Source: Actinoplanes utahensis
GTDB lineage: Bacteria; Actinomycetota; Actinomycetes; Mycobacteriales; Micromonosporaceae
Direction: 5' to 3'
Assembly (NCBI RefSeq): GCF_016862455.1
Contig: NZ_BOMZ01000089.1
Location: forward strand, 62,001-126,000
Length of the DNA: 64,000 bases
Positions within the stretch are counted from its first letter, which is position 1. Each line of letters begins with the position of its first letter. The notes beneath the pieces were generated by a model, which saw nothing but the letters and a program-made list of their open reading frames with translations, did no database searches and was not told the DNA's origin. Below are positions 56,225-64,000 of the stretch, one piece after another. The translations under genes were made by a program, and so were the position numbers.

Positions 56225-56944
56225 GTGTCTGCACCGGCAGGGTTCGAATCGCTGCGGTACCACGCCGAACAACTCATCGAGATCGCCTCCGAGCTGCACG
56301 AGGCGCCGAGCGACCCGGTCCGCGACGCCGAGCAGCTGGTGTCCCGGCTGGTCCGCCAGTCACACCGGCGCTCGCTCACCGTCCGGGCCAGCTATGGCGC
56401 CGTGCCGGTCCCGGAGGGCCTGATGCCCCTCCGGCAACTGTCGACGGGCCTGTCTCTGGCCGGCGCGAAAGCGGCCGTGCTGTTCACGCGCGACGCGATG
56501 GTCGGTGAGGAGTCCGCGCAGTGGGGCCTGCGCCTCGCCGCCCGAGGCGCCGACGTGCGGGTCGCCGGCTCCTCGCTGCCCACCATGGCCATCATGGACA
56601 ACCAGGTGGCGCTGGTCGCCGTCGCCGACGGCACCCAGTTGGCGAGCGTCTTCGAGCCGGTCGCCATCCAGGCGCTGCAGGCTCTGCACACGGCCATCTG
56701 GGACAGCGCGGTCGCGTTGTCGGAGGTCCGGGAGGCCGACATGTCCTGGACCGAGGCGCCGATGACCCGCCGGGTGCTCGGGATGCTGAACTCCGGCCGG
56801 ATCGACGAGGTCGCCGCCCGGGAGCTGAACCTCTCGGTCCGCACCTACCGCCGGCACGTGGCCGAGCTGATGGCCCGGGTCGACGCCCGATCCCGTTTCC
56901 ACGCCGGTGTCCGCGTCGCGCGGCTGGGCCTCGATCAGGAGTGA
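56225..56944 (+). CDS. LuxR-type transcriptional regulator with TrmB-like effector region
   Basis: 239 aa. The C-terminal 60 residues are a LuxR-like helix-turn-helix: MTRRVLGMLNSGRIDEVAARELNLSVRTYRRHVAELMARVDARSRF. The N-terminal 170 residues have the alpha/beta pattern of phospholipase-D-like/TrmB effector domains (SLAGAKAAVLFTRDAM, MAIMDNQVALVAVADG). No receiver Asp pocket, so it is probably ligand-controlled. GTG 56225 has AAAGGA at six bases; the longer frame to 56075 is Arg/Pro-rich. Target unknown; it sits between the NRPS cluster and the protease gene. Confidence 0.8.
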   Translation: MSAPAGFESLRYHAEQLIEIASELHEAPSDPVRDAEQLVSRLVRQSHRRSLTVRASYGAVPVPEGLMPLRQLSTGLSLAGAKAAVLFTRDAMVGEESAQWGLRLAARGADVRVAGSSLPTMAIMDNQVALVAVADGTQLASVFEPVAIQALQALHTAIWDSAVALSEVREADMSWTEAPMTRRVLGMLNSGRIDEVAARELNLSVRTYRRHVAELMARVDARSRFHAGVRVARLGLDQE

Positions 56945-57050
56945 CGGCCGTGCCGGCCTGCGCGCCGGGTCCGGCCGGCGCTCCCCGCCTCGCGAAATAT
57001 TGACAAGGTTTATTGACAGTTGCATGTGGCAGTGGCGAAGCTCGATGTCA

Positions 57051-57062
57051 GAGAGCGCTCTC
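57051..57062. promoter_or_regulatory. LacI/CebR-like palindrome upstream of the protease gene
   Basis: GAGAGCGCTCTC is a perfect 12-bp palindrome with the AGCGCT core, 74 bases before the protease start. TTGACAAGGTTTATTGACAG, two TTGACA hexamers 13 bases apart, lies just upstream at about 57000-57019. Confidence 0.55.
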
Positions 57063-57135
57063 AATCCCCCGTGAGTGCGTGATGCGCCCGGCCGCGCCGA
57101 GCGCCGGGCGAACCGCGCACGGAGCAAGGAGCCGC

Positions 57136-58695
57136 ATGAAACCCTCATCCCTGAAACTGGCCGCCGCCCTCGCGGCCGCCCTCGTCACCGTCGCGGTCAC
57201 CCCGCACGCCGGATTCGCCGCCGGCACGCCCTTACCGGCGGCACCCGTCCCCGGGCCCCCGGCCGCATCGCCGCGACTCGACCCGGCCCCCGGCATGCTC
57301 GCGGCGATGCGCCGCGACCTCGGACTGGACGACACCCGGATCGCCGAGCGTCTGACCACCGAGGCGGCCGCGCCGGTCATCGAGAAGCGGCTGCGCCAGC
57401 GGCTCGGCGCCACGTTCGGCGGCGCCTGGATCCCGGCGTCCGGCAGCCGCCTCACCGTCGCCGTCACCGACCGGGCCGCAGCCGCCGTCGTCCGCGCGGA
57501 AGGCGCCGACGCCACCGTCGTGAGCCGTTCGGAAGCCGCCCTCGCCGCCATCCGGGTCAAGCTCGACCGCAACAGCGCGAAAGCCACCGACCGGATCCAC
57601 AGCTGGTACGCCGACCCGGCGAGCAACAGCGTCGTGATCACCGCCGCGCCGGGCGCCGAGGCGGCCGCGCGGCAGTTCGCCCGCGACAGCGGAGCCGGCC
57701 CGGTCACCGTCCGGACCACCGCCGAGGCGCCCCGCCCGATGTACGACATCCGCGGCGGCGACCAGTACGTCATCAACGGCACCACGCTGTGCTCGGTCGG
57801 CTTCGCGGTGAGCGGCGGCTTCGTGACCGCCGGGCACTGCGGCGGCGCCGGGAGCCCGACGTTCGGCTTCAACAACCAGGCGCAGGGCACGTTCGCCGGA
57901 TCGTCGTTCCCCGGCAACGACTACGCCTGGGTGCGCACCAACGGCAACTGGACTCCGCAGCCCTGGGTCAATGACCATTCCGGCGGCAACGTCGGAGTCG
58001 CCGGCTCGCAGGAGGCGGCGATCGGCAGTTCGATCTGCCGGTCCGGCCGCACCACCGGCTGGCGCTGCGGCACGCTGCTCGGCAGGAACGAGACGGTCAA
58101 CTATCCGCAGGGCTCGGTGTCCGGCCTCCACCGGAGCAACGCCTGCGCCGAGGGCGGCGACTCGGGCGGCGCCTGGATCTCCGGCAACCAGGCGCAGGGC
58201 GTCACCTCCGGTGGCACGGGCAACTGCGCCACCGGAGGCACGACGTGGTTCCAGCCGCTCAGCGAGATCCTTCAGGTGTACGGGCTGACGCTCACCACCA
58301 CCGGCGCGGGCGGTGGCGCCGCGATCGTCAGCAACTGGAACAACAAGTGCCTCGACGTGCCGGACGGGAACTTCTCCGACGGCGTACCGGTGCAGATGTG
58401 GTCCTGCAACGGCACCGCCGCACAGAGGTGGGAGCAGGTCGGCGGGACGCTGCGGACCGGCAACGGCAAGTGCCTGGACGTGCCGTGGGGCTCCACCGCC
58501 AACGGGGTGATCCTGCAGATCGTGAGCTGCAGCGGCAACCCGGCCCAGCAGTGGGTGCTCAGCGCCGCCGGTGACCTGGTCAACCCGCAGGCGAACAAGT
58601 GCGCCGACATCAAGGACTGGAACAGCGGCGACCGGGCGCAGCTGCAACTGTGGGACTGCGCCGGCACCGCCAACCAGAAGTGGCGCCGGGGCTGA
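57136..58695 (+). CDS. Secreted S1 (streptogrisin/alpha-lytic type) protease with ricin-type lectin domain
   Basis: 519 aa. Signal peptide (first 30 residues), alpha-lytic-type prodomain to about residue 200, then a chymotrypsin-fold protease starting near YDIRGGDQYVI with His234 (TAGHCG), Asp262 (NDYAWV) and Ser343 (GGDSGGAW). After a short Gly/Ala linker, residues about 395-519 form a RICIN beta-trefoil with three repeats each carrying a QxW-type end (AQRWEQ, AQQWVL, NQKWRR) and KCLDVP starts. It likely docks on polysaccharide while degrading cell-wall protein. ATG 57136 follows AAGGAG. The AGCGCT palindrome upstream suggests control with the glycoside hydrolases. Confidence 0.93.
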   Translation: MKPSSLKLAAALAAALVTVAVTPHAGFAAGTPLPAAPVPGPPAASPRLDPAPGMLAAMRRDLGLDDTRIAERLTTEAAAPVIEKRLRQRLGATFGGAWIPASGSRLTVAVTDRAAAAVVRAEGADATVVSRSEAALAAIRVKLDRNSAKATDRIHSWYADPASNSVVITAAPGAEAAARQFARDSGAGPVTVRTTAEAPRPMYDIRGGDQYVINGTTLCSVGFAVSGGFVTAGHCGGAGSPTFGFNNQAQGTFAGSSFPGNDYAWVRTNGNWTPQPWVNDHSGGNVGVAGSQEAAIGSSICRSGRTTGWRCGTLLGRNETVNYPQGSVSGLHRSNACAEGGDSGGAWISGNQAQGVTSGGTGNCATGGTTWFQPLSEILQVYGLTLTTTGAGGGAAIVSNWNNKCLDVPDGNFSDGVPVQMWSCNGTAAQRWEQVGGTLRTGNGKCLDVPWGSTANGVILQIVSCSGNPAQQWVLSAAGDLVNPQANKCADIKDWNSGDRAQLQLWDCAGTANQKWRRG

Positions 58696-58702
58696 CCCGC
58701 AC

Positions 58703-58741
58703 GGGCGGGTGGGTGCCGCGTGCGCGGTCACCCACCCGCCC
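58703..58741. terminator. 13-bp hairpin after the protease gene
   Basis: GGGCGGGTGGGTG (58703-58715) pairs with CACCCACCCGCCC (58729-58741), between convergent genes. Confidence 0.75.
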
Positions 58742-58744
58742 GCC

Positions 58745-59764
58745 TCAGACGGTGGCGCCCAGCACGGCCTCGGCGGTCAGCCGCACCGACTCCAGCCGGT
58801 CCTCGATCAACGACGACTGGTGGGCGACGATCAGCTCGTCGGCCTGCGCCTTCTCGGCGAACGAGACGAGATAGGAGCGCACCTCGTCCGGTGTGCCGAC
58901 CGCCGTGTACGTCAGCATCGCGGCGAGCTGACGGCCGTTCGCGGTGGTGAGGAACTCGTCGATCTCGGCGTCGCTGTACTCCACCGGCGCTCCGGCGGGA
59001 CGCGCCAGAAGACCGCGGACCAGGGTGCGGCGGGTGATCTCGAACTGCTGCCGGGCCGACTCGGACGAGGCGGCGGCGACCACGTTCACCCCGGCGATCA
59101 CGTACGGCTGCGACAGCTGTGCCGACGGGGTGAACTCCGCCCGGTACGCCGCGACCGCCTGCTCCAGCATCCCCGGTGAGAAGTGCGAGGCGAACGCGTA
59201 CGGCAGACCGTACGCCGCGGCCAGCCGGGCACCGAACATCGACGAGCCCAGAATGTACAGCGGCACGTTCGTCCCGGCGCCCGGAGTCGCCCGCACACCC
59301 GGAACCCGGGACTCGTCACCCAGGTATCCCTGCAGCTCCAGCACGTCCTGCGGGAAGCTGTCGGCGGACCCCGGGTCACGGCGCATCGCCCGCATCGTCA
59401 CCTGATCGCTTCCGGGCGCCCGGCCCAGCCCGAGATCGATACGTCCCGGGTACAGCGACGCGAGTGTGCCGAACTGCTCGGCGATCGTCAGCGGCGCGTG
59501 GTTGGGCAGCATGATGCCACCCGCGCCGAGACGGATCGTCGACGTCCGGCCGGCGATGTGGCCGATCAGCACACTCGTCGCGCTGGAGGCGATCCGCGCC
59601 ATGTTGTGATGCTCGGCGTACCAGACCCGCTGGTAGCCGTGTCTCTCCGCGGCCTGTGCCAGGGCGACGGAGCCCTCGAAGGCCTGCGCGACGGTTCCGC
59701 CGGGCGTGATGGGCGCGAGGTCCAGGATCGAGAGGCGCGGCTCCGCCGGGAAAGTGCTCGTCAT
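58745..59764 (-). CDS. LLM-class flavin-dependent oxidoreductase
   Basis: 339 aa, bacterial luciferase-like TIM barrel. LSILDLAPITPGGT, RVWYAEHHNMARIASSATSVLIGHIAGRT, IRLGAGGIMLPNHAPLTIAEQFGTLASLYPGRIDLGLGRAPG and PLYILGSSMFGARLAA are typical of the MsnO8/YhbW-like subgroup. Uses reduced FMN or F420; substrate unknown. Start ATG 59764 was preferred to an upstream opening at 59821. Convergent with the protease gene and divergent from the PKS operon. Such enzymes can be cluster members, but conserved orphan copies are also common. Confidence 0.88.
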   Translation of the reverse strand: MTSTFPAEPRLSILDLAPITPGGTVAQAFEGSVALAQAAERHGYQRVWYAEHHNMARIASSATSVLIGHIAGRTSTIRLGAGGIMLPNHAPLTIAEQFGTLASLYPGRIDLGLGRAPGSDQVTMRAMRRDPGSADSFPQDVLELQGYLGDESRVPGVRATPGAGTNVPLYILGSSMFGARLAAAYGLPYAFASHFSPGMLEQAVAAYRAEFTPSAQLSQPYVIAGVNVVAAASSESARQQFEITRRTLVRGLLARPAGAPVEYSDAEIDEFLTTANGRQLAAMLTYTAVGTPDEVRSYLVSFAEKAQADELIVAHQSSLIEDRLESVRLTAEAVLGATV

Positions 59765-59924
59765 GGGTCCTATCAACGCCCGCCGGCGCCGGATCGTTCC
59801 AGCTGGTGCGCCACGACACACCGGTGCGCCCCATGGTGAGCCGGGGCGCGGCCGGACACGGGAGGCCGGCGGGCCGGTGTCCTGCTGAACCGGTCAATTC
59901 CCGTCCGTCCGGGCGCTGGCAGCG

Positions 59925-59953
59925 TTGTCCAACGCGGTCCAACACTGTCCAGG
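59925..59953 (+). repeat. Three GTCC(AAC) direct repeats at exact 10-bp spacing
   Basis: TTGTCCAACGC, GGTCCAACAC and TGTCCAGGTT follow each other with GTCC at 59927, 59937 and 59947, about 500 bases upstream of the first PKS-operon gene. Direct repeats spaced by one helical turn are the usual form of SARP-type sites. The 59765-60443 gap otherwise shows only the doubtful frame at 60160-60457. Confidence 0.45.
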
Positions 59954-60159
59954 TTGCTGACGGTAGTGGGAGCGTTGCTCATAGCCTTCTGTCAATTCGC
60001 TTGGCGGGGACGCGTCCTTGTGTTCCGGAAACCTGGCTCTCGGAAATGAACTCGGTTCAACGGAGGTCGCGGCCCTTTTCATCGAATTCCGGTACGGCCG
60101 GCCGGTGGGAGACGCTCGCCCGCGCCGGGAGGCCGTGGAGTCAGCGCTGACTCCCTCCG

Positions 60160-60457
60160 ATGGCTACTGCCGAGCGATTCGATATCGCGGCGCATCGGCG
60201 ATGGTGGCGTTTCCTGATCGAGGAGTTCGCTGCGGCGTCGCTGACTGAGCGAGTGGACGAGTTCGTGCTGTTCGAGCAGTTGGGAATGCCGCGTCGGCGC
60301 GGCGTCCCCTCCCGCCGGAATCCTCGAGGGCGACATCTCCGGGCAGTCGGCCCGGGACGAATGTGGAGGAGTCGAGTGGTGCAACGAGTCGATGGGAATC
60401 CCGGTGGAGAGCGGCGAGAAAATCGCCGTACAGGGGGATGCTGATGACCGATGGTAA
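60160..60457 (+). pseudogene. Possible small frameshifted gene before the PKS operon
   Basis: From ATG 60160 the first 45 residues (start MATAERFDIAAHRRWWRFL) look like ordinary protein and then turn into Arg-rich nonsense. From about 60300 another frame (ending TAA 60457) reads ILEGDISGQSARDECGG and SMGIPVESGEKIAVQGDAD, again protein-like. Together they resemble a roughly 95-residue protein broken by a shift near 60290-60310. No ribosome site is seen before 60160 and no family recognised. Confidence 0.25.
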
Positions 60458-61478
60458 AACAACGTCGACTTATCTGCCCGATCTGGAATCGCTGGTCAGC
60501 CAGGACGACCTCAACCAGCTCAATTGCCGTACGACGCAGATCCTCACCTTCGCTGCCAGCCGTACGCGCTGGGCGGACCTGCTCATGTATTGCTCACTGG
60601 AATGCACCCTGGACGTCTTCCGGCACTGTTATCTGCGCAACGAGTACCGTTGGTCGTACCGGACCCGGTACGTCAACGAGAACGATCTGGCGCTTCTCGG
60701 ATTCGATCTGATCCACATCCCGCAATGGGACGTCGACGACTTCCGGCGCGACCTGCCCGGGATCGTCTCCGCCGGTCACGCCGTGCTGGTCCATCTGCCG
60801 CGGGGGCATTTCGCCTACTGGCGGGATTTCCTGACCCGGTTCAGCGTGCCGGTCGCCGAGCACATGGATCTGCATTCGTTCCTGGTCTGCGGAATCGATC
60901 CGGCGGGTGACCTCACCGTCGTGGACAACGCCAACCAGGCACACGCCTTCCAGCGGTACATCCTGTCGGCGGCGGAGCTCGACACCGCCCTGTCCGCGGA
61001 TGCCGGCCGCTGTCTGGTGGGCAACCTCGTGGTCAAGGACCGCCGGGACGAGCCGGACATCGCCGGGCTGCTCCGCCGGTACACCGACCTGATGACCGCC
61101 TTCGACGACTCCTTCGAGATCTACGACCGGATGGCGGAGTCGCTGAGCATGGAGCGGATCACCGCCGCCGAGACCTACCAGTCCCCGGCGGTCAACAGTC
61201 TCGCGATCCTCGCCGGCTCCCGGTCGTTCTTCAGCCGTTTCCTCGCGCTGACGTCCCACAGCGTTGCGGTCAAGCAGATCTTCGCCGCGAACGCCGAGGC
61301 CATCACCCGCGTCCTCAACCGGGCGAGCCAGTATCACGCCGGCGTCGGCGGCGTCTCGATGGACGCCCTCCGCCGGCAGTTGTCGCAGCTGCGGCGCCGT
61401 GAGCGACAGGCGCTGCACCTGCTCAAGACCGATCTCGGGCGGTCCCCGATCGGGGTCGTTCCGAGGGAAGGGACGTGA
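60444..61478 (+). CDS. BtrH-like papain-fold (C39-type) protein
   Basis: 344 aa. The N-terminal half resembles the BtrH N-terminal/C39-like cysteine protease fold: Cys in YCSLECTLDVF, then HAVLVHLPRGHFAYW, His in MDLHSFLVCGIDPAGDLTVVDNANQ with the following Asp. The C-terminal half (residues 220-344) is helical and unassigned. In butirosin biosynthesis BtrH transfers an acyl chain from an ACP to an aminoglycoside; similar proteins recur near polyketide genes. An acyl transfer or offloading role is inferred. ATG 60444 follows a G-rich ribosome site; first sure gene of the operon, overlapping the next by four bases. Confidence 0.7.
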   Translation: MTDGKTTSTYLPDLESLVSQDDLNQLNCRTTQILTFAASRTRWADLLMYCSLECTLDVFRHCYLRNEYRWSYRTRYVNENDLALLGFDLIHIPQWDVDDFRRDLPGIVSAGHAVLVHLPRGHFAYWRDFLTRFSVPVAEHMDLHSFLVCGIDPAGDLTVVDNANQAHAFQRYILSAAELDTALSADAGRCLVGNLVVKDRRDEPDIAGLLRRYTDLMTAFDDSFEIYDRMAESLSMERITAAETYQSPAVNSLAILAGSRSFFSRFLALTSHSVAVKQIFAANAEAITRVLNRASQYHAGVGGVSMDALRRQLSQLRRRERQALHLLKTDLGRSPIGVVPREGT

Positions 61479-62617
61479 CGGTGCTCGATCTACCAGGACG
61501 GGACCAGCGGTCGCTGTACGTCTTCGACGGCCTCGGCGCCGGCAACCCGTCGTTGGCACACCTGCGTGAGCTCCATCGCCGCCCGGAGAACGCCCGCTTC
61601 TTCGGGGCCCTGCTGGAGGCGATCGAGTCCGCCGTCGATCACGCCGGTGACGACGCCTACCGGGCGGGTCTGCACGACGGCCTGCCGCTGCGGTCGTGGC
61701 TGACCGGCACGGGGCGGGTCTCCCGGCGGATGCTGGAGCATTCCGTCGTCACCGCCGTCTGCACCCATTTCCACCAGCTGTGCATGCTTCTCCCGCGGTC
61801 CGGCCGGTCGGCGGGGGCGAGCGGTGGCCCGGTCGCGGCCATCGGCCACAGCCTGGGTCTCTATGCCGCGGTCATCGCCGCTGTCCGGGAGCAGAGCCCG
61901 CGCCGATATCTGGAGCTGTGCCGGCGGTCGATCGCCTTCGTCGTGCTGGTGACGGTACGGGCGCACCAGATCGCCCGTCCCGACGACGTCGACCCGGCTG
62001 TCATGGACCGGTACCGCCGGGCCGGCGCGTCCATGCCGGAGCCCGGTCCGATGGCGGCGGTGACCGGGATGGCGGCCCCGGCGCTGAGGGACGTGGTGGA
62101 ACGGCACAACGAGCGGCTCGGCGTGGCGGCTGTGGAGATCGGCCTGCTCAACTCGCCGATGTTCCACGTGCTGAGCGGAAGAACCGAGTCGCTCGTCGAA
62201 TTCTGGCTCGAGCACCGGCGATGGATCGACGAGATGGCCGGCCGATGGGAGTTCCTCGGCAACACCGCGCCGTTCCACAGCAGCGTGCTCCGGCCGGCGA
62301 TCCGCCTGATCGAGGGCGACCGGCGGTTCATCGACTACGACATCGACGCGGGCCGGCTGACGGTGCCGGTCTACGGAACCGAGTCGGCCCGGAATCTGCA
62401 GGGCTCGGCCGACCTGTTCCGCGACGTCGCCGAGCAGCCGCTCACCCGGCCGCTCGACTGGAACGCCGCCGTCCGGGGCGCCTTCACGAGCCGGCGGCCC
62501 GACGTGGTGGTGGATTTCGGGCCGGGCGCCTCGGCCGGGCTCTTCACCCGGCTCTGCCTGCGCGAGTCGGGACACCGTACGCCGTTCACCACGGTCATCC
62601 GAAAACCCGAACGCTAG
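61475..62617 (+). CDS. Stand-alone acyltransferase-like protein (FabD superfamily, divergent)
   Basis: 380 aa. Catalytic Ser in AAIGHSLGLYAAVIAA and His in GNTAPFHSSVL match the malonyl-CoA:ACP transacylase fold; GLLNSPMFHVLSG and VVDFGPGASAGLF follow in order. The first 100 residues differ from FabD and the GQGxQ motif is replaced by FDGLGAGNPS. The positions usually conferring malonyl binding (GQGSQ, Arg) are not clearly kept, so it may load another unit or act as an acyl hydrolase, as the second AT of trans-AT PKS clusters often does. GTG overlaps the previous stop (GTGA). Confidence 0.8.
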   Translation: MTVLDLPGRDQRSLYVFDGLGAGNPSLAHLRELHRRPENARFFGALLEAIESAVDHAGDDAYRAGLHDGLPLRSWLTGTGRVSRRMLEHSVVTAVCTHFHQLCMLLPRSGRSAGASGGPVAAIGHSLGLYAAVIAAVREQSPRRYLELCRRSIAFVVLVTVRAHQIARPDDVDPAVMDRYRRAGASMPEPGPMAAVTGMAAPALRDVVERHNERLGVAAVEIGLLNSPMFHVLSGRTESLVEFWLEHRRWIDEMAGRWEFLGNTAPFHSSVLRPAIRLIEGDRRFIDYDIDAGRLTVPVYGTESARNLQGSADLFRDVAEQPLTRPLDWNAAVRGAFTSRRPDVVVDFGPGASAGLFTRLCLRESGHRTPFTTVIRKPER

Positions 62618-62632
62618 GACGGAAAGGCTGAG

Positions 62633-63469
62633 ATGCACGCCCTCGTTTTCCCTGGACAAGGAATCCAGCGCCGTGGCATGGGCGGCGATCTGTTCGAGGA
62701 GTTCCCGGAGCTCACGGCCGCAGCCGACGAGATCCTGGGGTACTCCGTCGCGGATCTCTGCTCGAACAACGGCGACAACCGGCTGAGTGACACCCGGTTC
62801 GCGCAACCGGCGATCTACGTCGTCAACGCTCTCGCGGCCCACCGGCTCGTCCTCGAGCATCCGGGCCGGTACTCCTTCTTCGCCGGGCACAGCCTGGGGG
62901 AGTACAACGCCCTGGTCGCCGCCGGTGTGCTCTCGTTCGAGGCGGGGCTGGGCCTGGTACGGCAGCGGGCCACCCTGATGTCGAAGGTGACCGGCGGCGC
63001 GATGGCGGCCGTCTCCGGGATGCCGGCCACGCGGGTCGAGAGCACCTTACGCACCGTGGGCCAGCCGCACGTGTTCATCGCCAACCGCAACTCCGACTCG
63101 CAGACCACGATCGCGGGCGACCGGATGCAGTTGCAACTGGCGGCCCGGGCGATCAAGAACGCCGGGGCCGCGAACGTCGCGATGCTCAACGTGAGCGGGC
63201 CGTTCCACACCCCGCTGATGGCCCCCGCCGAGAAGTCGTTCGCCGCGACGTTGCGCGCCTGCCACTTCGCTGCCGGCCACACCCCGGTCGTCTCCAGCGT
63301 CACGGGGTCCGTGTTCGACCCGGCTCGCGCCGCCCGGGTGCTCGGCCGCCAGATCGCGTCGCCGGTCGACTGGGTCCGGACGGTGCACACCCTGCGCGGC
63401 GCCGGGGTGACCCGTTTCGAGGAGGTCAACGGAGCCATCCTCACCAAGCTGATCGACGGAATTCGATGA
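62633..63469 (+). CDS. Trans-acting malonyl-CoA acyltransferase (trans-AT)
   Basis: 278 aa FabD-type enzyme. FPGQGIQRRGMGGDLF, Ser in FAGHSLGEYNALVAAGVLSFE, conserved Arg in LVRQRATLM and His in NVSGPFHTPLM give the full malonyl-specific motif set. This is the short trans-AT form found in AT-less polyketide clusters, where it loads malonyl onto carrier domains. GGAAAGG precedes ATG 62633. It sits directly upstream of the ketosynthase gene, which supports trans-AT PKS type. Confidence 0.93.
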   Translation: MHALVFPGQGIQRRGMGGDLFEEFPELTAAADEILGYSVADLCSNNGDNRLSDTRFAQPAIYVVNALAAHRLVLEHPGRYSFFAGHSLGEYNALVAAGVLSFEAGLGLVRQRATLMSKVTGGAMAAVSGMPATRVESTLRTVGQPHVFIANRNSDSQTTIAGDRMQLQLAARAIKNAGAANVAMLNVSGPFHTPLMAPAEKSFAATLRACHFAAGHTPVVSSVTGSVFDPARAARVLGRQIASPVDWVRTVHTLRGAGVTRFEEVNGAILTKLIDGIR

Positions 63470-63500
63470 CCATCATCCCCTGTCCCGAGGAGCACGCACC

Positions 63501-64000
63501 GTGAATGGAGCCAGCGCAGTGTCGAACGACATCGCCATCGTCGGAATGTCCGTCGAGGTGCCGGGAGCGAACGACATCGACGGTTTCTGGGACATCGTCA
63601 GTTCCGGCCGCAGCCTGACCCGCTCGTTCCCCATCCCTCGGCGCGGTGACATCGAGGAGTACGTCCGATACCTGCGGCATGTCTCCGTGGTGGAGGAGCT
63701 CGACCGTTCGGTCGACTTCTACGACGGCTGCTACCTCGACGACGCCGCCGCCTTCGACCACGAGTTCTTCGACATGAACCCGAAGCAGGCCGGTACCACC
63801 GACCCGCACCAGCGGATGATCCTGCGCAACATGTACCTCGCGCTCGAGGACGCCGGCTACACCGGCGAGCGGGTCACCGGCAGCCGTACCGGTGTGTTCA
63901 TCGGATTCTCCTACTCCGGCGGCACGTACCTGGACTACGTGTGCCGGGTGGACTCCAGCCTGGCGCCGATCGCGCTGACCGGCAACATCCCCACCATGCT
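63501..64000 (+). CDS. Polyketide synthase, N-terminal ketosynthase (truncated by window end)
   Basis: 166 residues visible from GTG 63501, which has GAGGAG nine bases upstream. A KS domain begins almost at once (SNDIAIVGMSVEVPGANDIDGFWDIV), followed by FDHEFFDMNPKQAGTTDPHQRMILRNMYLALEDAGYTG and GVFIGFSYSGGTYLDYV. The MNPKQA-DPHQR wording is typical of trans-AT PKS ketosynthases. The active-site Cys and all later domains are outside the window, so module number and loading type are unknown. Three genes upstream supply acyltransferases in trans. Confidence 0.93.
   Translation, partial: MNGASAVSNDIAIVGMSVEVPGANDIDGFWDIVSSGRSLTRSFPIPRRGDIEEYVRYLRHVSVVEELDRSVDFYDGCYLDDAAAFDHEFFDMNPKQAGTTDPHQRMILRNMYLALEDAGYTGERVTGSRTGVFIGFSYSGGTYLDYVCRVDSSLAPIALTGNIPTM

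Overview
The window is 64 kb of very GC-rich actinobacterial DNA. GC-rich third codon positions, many GTG starts, stop/start overlaps, MEDS-domain regulators, LacI-controlled secreted glycoside hydrolases with CBM2 modules and a large NRPS/PKS locus fit a filamentous actinomycete. Actinoplanes or a related Micromonosporaceae genus is my best guess, but this is inference; I saw no rRNA or tRNA gene to anchor it.

Left part (1-19.5 kb): chromosomal-type genes. A partial MEDS/ATPase protein, a SigB/SigF-type sigma factor, an Rcp1-like response regulator, a CheB-like methylesterase, a repetitive coiled-coil protein, a CPA1 sodium/proton antiporter and a cold-shock protein with a structured leader come first. 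A second MEDS/STAS/ATPase regulatory set follows, whose MEDS and STAS halves are separated by a +1 shift at a run of five G. Next is a plant-polysaccharide block: GH6 cellulase, LacI regulator, and an overlapping GH11-GH10 xylanase pair, with palindromes centred on AGCGCT in the promoters. Then come a YbaK-type deacylase, two decayed gene fragments (an NRPS adenylation tail and a beta-lactamase-like tail), a two-component system and a secreted tripeptidyl-aminopeptidase-like hydrolase.

Centre (19.5-55.5 kb): a biosynthetic gene cluster I do not recognise as any known one. SbnB and SbnA homologues make L-2,3-diaminopropionate. An HxE-type Fe(II)/2-oxoglutarate oxygenase, MbtH, two NRPSs (A-T-C-A-T and C-A-T-C-A-T, four adenylation domains, no thioesterase domain) and a P450 form one operon. 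A tryptophan halogenase with its flavin reductase runs the other way. A second operon encodes a carrier protein, a free-standing condensation domain, a carbamoyltransferase, an MFS exporter, a MacB-like ABC exporter, a type II thioesterase and a KAS III-like acyltransferase with Ser in place of the active-site Cys. An acyl-CoA ligase/MIO-type aromatic ammonia lyase pair follows, then a SARP/NB-ARC activator, a phosphodiesterase-like enzyme and a class II DAHP synthase for shikimate flux. My reading is a chlorinated, ureido- or diaminopropionate-containing, hydroxylated peptide that also carries an arylacrylate or beta-aryl amino acid unit.

Right part (55.5-64 kb): a LuxR-type regulator, a secreted S1 protease with a ricin-type lectin domain and a luciferase-like monooxygenase, then the start of a trans-AT polyketide cluster: a BtrH-like papain-fold protein, two stand-alone acyltransferases and the first ketosynthase, cut by the window end. 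Whether the NRPS and PKS parts belong to one pathway cannot be decided here.
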